Assembly: GCA_020847535.1 (NCBI GenBank)
Contig: JADLBU010000031.1
Span: 1-64,000, forward strand
Length of the DNA stretch: 64,000 nucleotides
From: Phycisphaerales bacterium
GTDB lineage: Bacteria > Planctomycetota > Phycisphaerae > Phycisphaerales > UBA1924
Direction: 5' to 3'
The notes below the pieces were generated by a model. The model searched no databases. It was not told where the DNA came from and was given only the letters and a program-made list of their open reading frames with translations. Shown in pieces: positions 56,540 to 64,000 of this stretch (position 1 is its first letter; the number at the start of each line of letters is the position of its first letter). The position numbers and the translations under genes are program-made.

Positions 56540-58010
56540 CTACCCGGCGACCTTGGCGAGTCCCGCCTCAATGCAGGCAAAGACCCGCGGCCAGTCCTCT
56601 TCCTTCATCACCCCCAGGGGCGGCAGCACCCGCAGGTGGTACGGGCCGTGCCCGCAGTAGAAGAGAACCACGCCGGCCTCGAAGATCGCCTTGCAAGCCG
56701 CCTGGACCTTGTCCTTCTTCCCACCGAAGGGTGTGAACCGCATCATCCCGCCCACACCGCCGGCGAAATCGGAGATCTCGGGCACCTTGGGGAACCACTC
56801 GGGCCTGCGGCTCGCCAGCGCCTTGACCTGCTCCTTGAACCTGGCGTGGTTCCGCTCGATCCGCCCGTTCTCCCCGTAGTAATCTCCATCCCGCAGCCGC
56901 TCGATGACCCGGCGGCCGACCTCGAACGAGACTCCCTCGCCCACGAACGTCCCCGAGAGCAAGCCGGGCTTGGGGTTGTACTCCTCTGTGTAGAGCGTTG
57001 CGCACACCTGCGTCATCTTGCCGATGCAGAAGACATCGACGTACTCCCCGAGTTGGTAGTACTCGTACGCGAACATCCGCGGCAGGCGGCCAAAGGTCTG
57101 GATCTCATCATCCCAGACGGCGATCTTCTGCGACTTGCAGACATCCATCAGCGCCTTGAAGAAATCGCGGCGTCCCGGGTTGAACCCGCCCTCACCCTGG
57201 GCGAGCTCGAAGATGAAGCAGGCGTGCTGGCCCGGGTAGCGGGCGATGTACTGGGCAAGCTGCCCCACCGCGCGGTCGATGAACTTGGCCTGCCCGATCC
57301 CCTCGGCCTGGACCTCATCGTAAAACGGCATGTAATCGACATCCGCAACAATCGGCAGCCCGACGCGACCCTCGTGCGAATCCCCGATCGAGGCCATCAT
57401 CATCGACCGGCCCATGAAGCAGTCGTTGAACGCCAGGATGCGCCGGGCCGGGTAGTGCTTCTGGAAGCACACCTTCAGCGCGTTCTCGTTGGCCATGCAC
57501 CCCGATGTGCTCAGGTACGCGTACTTGAGCTTGCTGTTCTTGGCGGCCTCGGCGAGCAGGACCTCGCTGAAGGCGTGGGGCTCGAAGTTGGCCTGCAGGT
57601 TCCCCTGCTTGATCGTGTCGGAGATGGATGCCCGCAGGGCTGCCTCGATCAGCTCCGGATCCGAGTGGCCGAAGAACTGGACGCCGATGCCGGAGATCAT
57701 GTCCCACTTCACCGAGCCGTCCGCGAGCTCCACCAGCGCTCCGTTGCCGAGCCCGGATCCGATGTACGGATACAAGAGCGCCCGCCCGCGCACCGTCGCC
57801 GCCCGCGCCATCAGGGCGTCGTAGCTCTCCTTCAGTCCCGGGTTCGGTCCCCGCACATCCGTGATCTGGGCGCTCTTTGCTTTCACCTCGGCGACGATCG
57901 ACTTGATCGCCGCATCGATCGCCGGGCTGGCGGCGAGCTGGCGACCCAGCGGCTGGGCGCTGCCGGAGGCCGACACGGGACTTGCGGATGACGATGTGGT
58001 GCTTGCCATG
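56540..58010 (-). CDS. Class III (ornithine-type) PLP-dependent aminotransferase
   Basis: YLSTSGCMANENALKVC; FELAQGEGGFNPGRRDFFKALMDVCKSQKIAVWDDEIQTFGRLPRMFAYEYY; FCIGKMTQVC (PLP Lys). Confidence 0.88.
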
Positions 58011-58101
58011 GTGGTTCTTTCGGCAGATTCGGGGCTTGGCAGGAGGCCTGCTCGCAGCCGTCCGGGGAGCAATCGTTCGCCGCGATCGCACGAACGTCCA
58101 A

Positions 58102-59577
58102 TTACGACTTTGCAGCAGCCGTCCTCCGCCGCAGCACCTCCCACACGAAATACACCGGCACCCCCGCCAGCAGCACCCCGATCCACGGCAGCGTCTTCTT
58201 CGGATCCTGCACGATCGACAGTACCGTCATCGCCACACCCGCCAGGATGAATACAAGCGGCACAACCGGATATCCCCACGCCCGGTACGGTCTGGGATAC
58301 TCCGGCATCCGCCGCCGGAAAATGAAGATCGCCCACGCCGCCATCGCGTAGAAGATCCACATTGTGAACACGAACGCCGCTGCAAGCTCCGCGAAGGTCC
58401 CAAGGAACCACAGCGCTGCCAGCGACAGAGCCAGCTGCACCCACAGCGAGGTTGCCGGTGTCCGGTATCGCGGGTGAATCCGCCCCAGGAATGCGAACAA
58501 GAGCCCATCCCGCGCCTGCGCAAAGCTGATCCGCGCCCCGGTCATGATCGACCCGTGCGTCGATCCGGCCGTCGACACCAGCACCACCACGGCGATCGCG
58601 ATCGCCCCCGCCGGCCCCAGGAGCTCCTTGGCTACCAACGGCGCCACGTTCGGCACGCCGCGCATCTGATCGAGCGGGATCATCCACATATACACCGCGT
58701 TGACCGCCAGGTACAGGAGCGTCACCGCCGCCGTCCCGATCAGGTAGATCCGCGGCAAGTTTCGCTGCGGGGTTTTCACCTCGCCGGCGATCGCCCCTAC
58801 ATCGCTCCACCCGTCGTATGTCCACAACACGCTGTACATCACCGGCACGATCGCCGCCCATAGCGCGATCGGCAGCCCGGTGTCCGTGTCGATCGGCGCG
58901 GGCCCCGCCACCAGGTTCGCTGCATCCCCCTTCATCAGCAGCAACCCCAGCGCCACGATCGCGCCCAGCGCAAGCGCCTTGAGCACTGTCAGCACCGCCG
59001 CGACTCCGGTCCCCAGCCGCACACCCCGCACATTGATGTATGTAAAGACCGCCAGGAGCACGCTCGTGGTCGCCCGGTGGTCCCACAACAGCCCTGTCTG
59101 TGCTGAAAACCACGCAATGAACGAGCGCATGAACGCCAGCTCGTTGAACTGCTGCGCGAAGACGACCGCGATCCCCGCGGCGGCGACCGGCTTGCTGATG
59201 AGCAGGTACGTCCATCCGAACACGAACGCCACGCACCGCCCGTACGCCTCCCTCAGGAAGACATACACCCCGCCCGATTGCGGGTACATCGTCGCCAGTT
59301 CCGCATACGTCAGTGCCCCGCACAGCGACAGCACTCCGCCCAGCGCCCACATCGCCAGGATGACCAGCGGGTTGCCGAGCTGCTTGGCGACATCCGGAGG
59401 GGTCGCGAAGATTCCCGATCCGATGATGATCCCCGCCATGACCGCCGTGGCGCCCCAGAACCCGATCGCCCGCGGAAGATCGGGACGAGCAGCATTGCCC
59501 CCATTCACCCCGGCCGGAGCTGTGGCCGGATGCTGATCGGTTTCAACCTGGTTCGTCACGCGGCGAGTGTACTGCAA
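58102..59577 (-). CDS. APC family amino acid permease
   Basis: RAIGFWGATAVMAGIIIGSGIFATPPDVAKQLGNPLVILAMWALGGVLSLCGALTYAELATMYPQSGGVYVFLREAYG. Confidence 0.93.
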   Translation of the reverse strand: MQYTRRVTNQVETDQHPATAPAGVNGGNAARPDLPRAIGFWGATAVMAGIIIGSGIFATPPDVAKQLGNPLVILAMWALGGVLSLCGALTYAELATMYPQSGGVYVFLREAYGRCVAFVFGWTYLLISKPVAAAGIAVVFAQQFNELAFMRSFIAWFSAQTGLLWDHRATTSVLLAVFTYINVRGVRLGTGVAAVLTVLKALALGAIVALGLLLMKGDAANLVAGPAPIDTDTGLPIALWAAIVPVMYSVLWTYDGWSDVGAIAGEVKTPQRNLPRIYLIGTAAVTLLYLAVNAVYMWMIPLDQMRGVPNVAPLVAKELLGPAGAIAIAVVVLVSTAGSTHGSIMTGARISFAQARDGLLFAFLGRIHPRYRTPATSLWVQLALSLAALWFLGTFAELAAAFVFTMWIFYAMAAWAIFIFRRRMPEYPRPYRAWGYPVVPLVFILAGVAMTVLSIVQDPKKTLPWIGVLLAGVPVYFVWEVLRRRTAAAKS

Positions 59578-59611
59578 TCGACCGGGCCGCGAGCCTATCC
59601 GGCGGCACGAT

Positions 59612-60028
59612 CTACTTGGGCTTGCGCCGGTGACGCTCGGCCTCGATCTGCGATGCCCGCAGAAGCGATCCCCAGGCCTTCTCGCCTTCCTCGGATCGCT
59701 GGTTTCCGGCCCGCTCGATCACATCCCACACCTGGCGGCGCTTCTCCAACTCGGCGGTGAACTCGGCCTCGGGCATCGCCGCCAGCTTGGCAGTGTCCGC
59801 CTTGGCATCATCGGAGCTGAGCGCCAATCGCTGACGCTCCCGCACCTTGCTGTCGGTCTGGGAGGAACTCTCCGGCCCGCGCATGATCACCAACACAATC
59901 ACGATCGCCAGCACCGGCACGAGGATCGCGGCGATCACTCCAAGTACGAGCGTCCGCCGCGGCATCGCCGTCAGCCGATACCGCAGGTCGTCCATCCGTC
60001 GCCGCAACTCGTACAGATCGATCATCAT
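59612..60028 (-). CDS. Hypothetical protein with one TM segment
   Basis: MMIDLYELRRRMDDLRYRLTAMPRRTLVLGVIAAILVPVLAIVIVLVIM. Confidence 0.65.
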   Translation of the reverse strand: MMIDLYELRRRMDDLRYRLTAMPRRTLVLGVIAAILVPVLAIVIVLVIMRGPESSSQTDSKVRERQRLALSSDDAKADTAKLAAMPEAEFTAELEKRRQVWDVIERAGNQRSEEGEKAWGSLLRASQIEAERHRRKPK

Positions 60029-60032
60029 CCAT

Positions 60033-60070
60033 CCCCGGACCCCCGCGAACCCCCAACCCCCCAACCCCCC
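60033..60070 (-). other. G-quadruplex-capable leader directly upstream of the 59612-60028 gene
   Basis: - strand reads GGGGGG TT GGGGGG TT GGGGG TTCGC GGGGG TCC GGGG, ending 4 nt before the first ATG. Confidence 0.75.
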
Positions 60071-60100
60071 AACTCGTCCACCGGCAATTCACTGCCCGGG

Positions 60101-60331
60101 CTATGCACCCTCTCCATCGCCGCGCCGTTCCCGGGCCGCTTCTGGCCTCAGCTCGATCTCCTCGACCGTCGTCCGGCGAAGAACAACCTTGCCCATCGAA
60201 GTCTGCCGCTCCTCGGTCTGCACATCCTTCCGCACGACCCGCTTTGCCGGATCTGCCTTGATGCCATGAAAGATGTGCCCGAAGAACTGACCGAGCGAAC
60301 GGGCGATGGACTTGTTGCTGGGGTCGGGCAT
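60101..60331 (-). CDS. Hypothetical small protein
   Basis: 76-aa ORF in the same orientation as neighbours; weak evidence. Confidence 0.45.
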   Translation of the reverse strand: MPDPSNKSIARSLGQFFGHIFHGIKADPAKRVVRKDVQTEERQTSMGKVVLRRTTVEEIELRPEAARERRGDGEGA

Positions 60332-60426
60332 GCCTGGGCACGGATTTCGGAGATTCAAGGGTAGCACTGGACCGATGCCGGCCCCTATCGCCCATCGCCG
60401 TCGATCTCCGGATCAACCCGGCTCGC

Positions 60427-61002
60427 CTATGCCGCTTCCGGCGAGAAACCCGGCAGCACGCGCGGCTTGATCGCCTTGGCTGGGTTACCCACCGCGACTA
60501 CCCATGGGGGAAGATCCCGAAAAACACTCGATCGGGCGCCCACCACCGTCCCATCCCCGATCGTCACCCCCGGGGAGACAAAGACATCCGCGGCGATCCA
60601 CGCCCGTGCCCCGATCGTGATGGGTTTGGGCACCAGCGGCAGGCCCGGATCCTCGTGATCGTGGGTCGCCCCGCACAGGTAGCTGTACTGGCTGACCGTG
60701 GTGTACTCCCCGATCCGGATCGGGCGCACGTTGTAGCAATCGACATCGTCGGCGAGCGTCGCCCCCGCGCCCATGTGCAGGTTTGCCGGCAGCCAGACCC
60801 TGGCCCGCGGATACACACGGGAGCTGGGGTGCAGCCGGGCCCCGAACGCCCGCAGCACCCAGTTTCTCCAGAAGTGCAGGGGCCTGGGTGAGGGCCGGAA
60901 GATCAGCACGTACACAACCCCCCAGGCCACCCGCGCGAGCCGGTTTGTCAGGCTGTGGGGGCTGGCGCCCTCGGGAATCGGGTTGGTCGGCGTGCTGCCC
61001 AT
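60427..61002 (-). CDS. Left-handed beta-helix acyltransferase (WcaF/LpxA-like hexapeptide repeats)
   Basis: LHMGAGATLADDVDCYNVRPIRIGEYTTVSQYSYLCGATHDHED...PITIGARAWIAADVFVSPGVTIGDGTVVGARSSVFRDLPPWVVAVGNPAKAIKPR. Confidence 0.92.
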   Translation of the reverse strand: MGSTPTNPIPEGASPHSLTNRLARVAWGVVYVLIFRPSPRPLHFWRNWVLRAFGARLHPSSRVYPRARVWLPANLHMGAGATLADDVDCYNVRPIRIGEYTTVSQYSYLCGATHDHEDPGLPLVPKPITIGARAWIAADVFVSPGVTIGDGTVVGARSSVFRDLPPWVVAVGNPAKAIKPRVLPGFSPEAA

Positions 61003-61062
61003 CAGGCTTGATTGGTCCAAGCATACAGCAACGCGGTGCCGCCATCCCGCCAAAGATGAACC

Positions 61063-61779
61063 GTGCTTGAAGAAGTCATCCTCAAACTCGCCGCCGCCGA
61101 ATCCCTCCCCGACTCACTCCCAGCGGATCCCTTGCTGCTCCTGACCCAGTGGTACGAGCAGGCCAAGGCCGCCAAGTCCACCCCCAACCCCGATGCGGTC
61201 GCTCTCGCCACCGCCACACCCGATGGTCATCCCTCCGTCCGCATGGTTCTCTGCCGCCATGTCGAGCCCGACGGCTCACTGATGTTCTATACCAACTACG
61301 ACAGCCGCAAGTCAGCTGATCTGCTCGCGAACCCCCGTGCCGCCGTCGTTTTTCACTGGGACCACCAGGGCAGGCAGGCCCGCGCGGAAGGATTCACCGT
61401 CCACGCCACCGACCAGGAAAGCGATGCCTACTTCAACAAGCGGGCCCTGCTCTCGCGACTGGGTTCGTGGGCAAGCAAGCAGAGTTCGCCCCTGGCCTCG
61501 CGCAAGGACCTGGTCACCGCAGTCGCCCAGGCGGCGACTCGTCTCAGGGTCAGCATTGAATCCCTGTTATCGCCCAAGCCCGCGATCACGATTCCCCGGC
61601 CCCCAAACTGGGGCGGCTTCCGGATCTGGATCGATCGCCTCGAACTGTGGTGCGGAGGAAGCGGCCGCCTGCATGACCGGGCTGCCTGGATCCGCCAGCG
61701 AACCGATGGCCAGTCAACGCTCGCGCCCGGCCAGTTGCCGTCTTTCACTCCTTGGCAGGCCCAGCGACTCTACCCCTAG
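61063..61779 (+). CDS. pdxH: Pyridoxamine 5'-phosphate oxidase
   Basis: VRMVLCRHVEPDGSLMFYTNYDSRKSADLLANPRAAVVFHW; C-term W.RLYP (WQAQRLYP); GTG start. Confidence 0.93.
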   Translation: MLEEVILKLAAAESLPDSLPADPLLLLTQWYEQAKAAKSTPNPDAVALATATPDGHPSVRMVLCRHVEPDGSLMFYTNYDSRKSADLLANPRAAVVFHWDHQGRQARAEGFTVHATDQESDAYFNKRALLSRLGSWASKQSSPLASRKDLVTAVAQAATRLRVSIESLLSPKPAITIPRPPNWGGFRIWIDRLELWCGGSGRLHDRAAWIRQRTDGQSTLAPGQLPSFTPWQAQRLYP

Positions 61780-63186
61780 CTACTTGAGCGCTGCCTCAAG
61801 GTCATCCGCGAGCCGGCTCGCGATCGGCTCATCCATCGATATGATCACAGGCCAGAAGCCGTGCTCCTCATCCAGCACGATCCGCGTCGGCCGCATGTCG
61901 CTCACCGGCTGCCCGTTCTCTCCGAGGCCGTGATACCTGCTCTCCACAACCACGCGGGCGCTCTCGGGCAATCGGATTCCGCCATCCTGTTCGCGCGTGT
62001 ACGGGATCCAGGCCACGCGAAGCCGGCACAGCGCCGATCCTTCAACCGCGGGCTGGCGCTGCGGCGACAGGTTGTGGATATGGGCCATCAACACCCGCGC
62101 CATCGGGTCTGTCATCTCGATGCGTACATGCGTCTGGTCGGGGCGCTGGCGATCAAACATCTCCACGATCGCTCCGCCTCCCGAGCGCTTGGCGCGCACC
62201 CCGGCCGTCTTCTCGATATCCAGCATCTTCGGCTGCCCGGTGGCATCGATGAGCAATCCCGCAGCGCCGAGCGTGATCTTCATTGCCTCGGATGATTCCG
62301 GAATGACCGTTGCCTCGAGCTTCTTCGCCAGCCCCACCGGATCGTTGTTCCCGTTGGTCAGGACGATGATCACCGTCCCATCCTCGTGGCGGATCATCTG
62401 GGATGCATATCCCCACACACCTCCCGAGTGCTCGTGTCGCCATCCGCGAGCCCCCGAGCCGATGTACCACCCGCATCCGTACTCACCCAGCCCCGCCGTG
62501 AACATGCGGCCCTTGGCCGTTTCATCAAGCAGTTGATCACCGCGCAGCGCCTTGTCGAACGCGAGCATGTCCCGCGCCGAGGAGACCACACCGCCAGCGC
62601 CCTTGTATCCCCACGCCATCGAGTACGGCTGATCGCTCGCCCGCGCCTTGCGCCCGCCCCGTGCATCCACCCGTGTCGTCACCAGTCGCGGATCCTTAGG
62701 GGGGATGCCGACCATCCTGCTCCCGGTCATCCCTGCCGGCGCCAGCACCTCCTCGGCGATGAACGCTTCGTAGCTCTTTCCGCTCACCTGCTCGATGATC
62801 GCCGCGAGCAGGAAGTACCCGACATTGCTGTACTCCATCTTCGTCCCCGGCGCAAACCGCAGCGGCAGCGCCAACATCCCCTTCACCATCGCCGGCCCCG
62901 TGTCCTCTTGAAACCGACCCTCGTTGGAAACTCCCGATGTATGCGACAGCAGATGCCCCACCGTGATCCCGCTCGCGTGCTCGGGGACATCGTGCAGGTA
63001 CAGCCCGATCGGGGCATCCACCCGCAGCTTTCCTTCCATCTCCAGCCGGAGGGTCCCGCACGCCGTGAAGGCCTTGCTGATCGAGCCGATTTCGAAGAGT
63101 GAATCCGCCGACATCGGCGCCAGCTCGGTGTTCGCCAGCCCGTCCCCCTTGGCGAGCACGACAATCCCGCGATCCGCGACCAGCAC
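61780..63186 (-). CDS. Serine hydrolase (beta-lactamase/DD-peptidase fold); 5' end separated from its signal peptide by an in-frame TGA
   Basis: FEIGSISKAFTACGTLRLEMEGKL (SxxK), SNVGYFLLAAIIEQVSGKSY (YxN-like region); upstream frame continues past TGA 63195-63193 to ATG 63342. Confidence 0.85.
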   Translation of the reverse strand: MLVADRGIVVLAKGDGLANTELAPMSADSLFEIGSISKAFTACGTLRLEMEGKLRVDAPIGLYLHDVPEHASGITVGHLLSHTSGVSNEGRFQEDTGPAMVKGMLALPLRFAPGTKMEYSNVGYFLLAAIIEQVSGKSYEAFIAEEVLAPAGMTGSRMVGIPPKDPRLVTTRVDARGGRKARASDQPYSMAWGYKGAGGVVSSARDMLAFDKALRGDQLLDETAKGRMFTAGLGEYGCGWYIGSGARGWRHEHSGGVWGYASQMIRHEDGTVIIVLTNGNNDPVGLAKKLEATVIPESSEAMKITLGAAGLLIDATGQPKMLDIEKTAGVRAKRSGGGAIVEMFDRQRPDQTHVRIEMTDPMARVLMAHIHNLSPQRQPAVEGSALCRLRVAWIPYTREQDGGIRLPESARVVVESRYHGLGENGQPVSDMRPTRIVLDEEHGFWPVIISMDEPIASRLADDLEAALK

Positions 63187-63381
63187 CGCGCCTCAGAACT
63201 GGCCCAGCGTCTCGCGCTGTATGATCGCATCAAGCGCATGCCCTTGCGTGCCAGCAACCACGGTTTGGCCGTTGACGCCTGCAAATGCGCCACAGACCAC
63301 CAGCGCGTACGCCGCGAAATTCGATAGCAACGCGCATCTCATGGTGCTGCATTGTACATATCGTTCCATTCGAGCGAGTCG

Positions 63382-64000
63382 CTACCGAATATCCCTTCCG
63401 CGCACGCCGTCGATTGTGTGCATTCCGTAAACTCCGCCACTGAACCTGCTGCCTTCCCAACCCCCTTCTCCTTTACGATACGGCTCCATAAGCGTCGAAG
63501 CCGGGCTCAATTGCGCGCTACCGTCAATCAACCCGAGCAGCACGCCCTTGCCGATTGCATTCGGAGGCGTCATGACGATTCCGTCGCATTCCGTGAATGC
63601 CGCTTTCTGGGATGGAAACACCACGCTGTCGATCCCGACCGCGCGCCACTGTTCAGGGCCGGTTCGAGTTAATGCGTTCCAGAATTCGGGCTGACTCACC
63701 AGCGTCGCAGAATAAAAGTATGTGCATATGCTGGGAGACCCTGGGCGATAGTGAGATACGTGCGGCATTTTGCCGTCATAGTACAAATGGGACATTCCGA
63801 GACTCCAGACAAAGTACATATCGAAGTAAATCGCCGGAAACTCGCCGCTGTCATGTGGTATCAGCACAATGCCACGTGGATTGGTGAAGTAGGGGAATAC
63901 ACCACGGAACTCCGATGTATAGCTCGCAACATTCGCGCTGTGAGACCGCAGGTTCGCAAGCGACGCCACATCCTTGCCTGCGGTTCGGGATTGTCGTAGC
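63382..64000 (-). CDS. Pseudopilin-like protein, N-terminus beyond the window
   Basis: Open frame to window edge: LRQSRTAGKDVASLANLRSHSANVASYTSEFRGVFPYFTNP ... GVYGMHTIDGVRGRD, resembling planctomycete prepilin-type proteins. Confidence 0.6.
   Translation of the reverse strand, partial: LRQSRTAGKDVASLANLRSHSANVASYTSEFRGVFPYFTNPRGIVLIPHDSGEFPAIYFDMYFVWSLGMSHLYYDGKMPHVSHYRPGSPSICTYFYSATLVSQPEFWNALTRTGPEQWRAVGIDSVVFPSQKAAFTECDGIVMTPPNAIGKGVLLGLIDGSAQLSPASTLMEPYRKGEGGWEGSRFSGGVYGMHTIDGVRGRDIR

Noticed and set aside
56540-59350. 936-aa ORF extending far upstream of the aminotransferase
   Set aside because: The upstream 400+ codons overlap the APC permease in another frame on the same strand; the aminotransferase has a good internal ATG at 58010
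1-64000. CRISPR array, prophage, restriction-modification or toxin-antitoxin locus
   Set aside because: No regularly spaced repeats and no phage, nuclease, methyltransferase or TA signatures recognised among the ORFs; prmC is a release-factor methyltransferase
1-64000. Genome-wide reassignment of UGA as a sense codon
   Set aside because: Multiple genes here end at natural C-termini with TGA (nadD, pfkB-like and others), so TGA works as a stop

Overview
GC-rich chromosomal window with the look of a planctomycete of the Phycisphaerae type. This affiliation is inferred from gene content: GC-terminal dockerin-like tails, zinc-ribbon membrane proteins, a DUF3300/DUF2950 pair, pseudopilin-like and PEP-CTERM-like proteins. 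Most of the window is ordinary core or metabolic content: nadD, apaG, rpsO-pnp, a csp gene, manC-like, prmC, hppD, a cysteine synthase, an Nfu/HscA-like Fe-S module, cdaA plus a YbbR-like gene, sthA, PPK2, pdxH and one tRNA-Glu(UUC). Accessory content includes an IS630-type transposase tail at the left edge, a cluster with alpha-L-fucosidase, an ABC sugar importer and a lipoprotein Gfo/Idh/MocA oxidoreductase, and two secreted proteases sharing a C-terminal dockerin-like tail. No CRISPR array, prophage or clear defence island was found. The most unusual observations are: (i) two genes with in-frame TGA anomalies, a sugar permease with no canonical start codon after the upstream gene's TGA and a serine hydrolase whose signal peptide is separated from the mature domain by one in-frame TGA; (ii) long structured leaders of csp and pnp; (iii) an interspersed 7-bp-period repeat family resembling cyanobacterial STRRs; (iv) a G-quadruplex-capable tract abutting a start codon; (v) a kinase-like protein with all catalytic motifs lost; (vi) a diadenylate cyclase with DLA in place of DGA. 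I found no convincing wholly new multi-gene system. All calls come from reading the sequence, without database searches.
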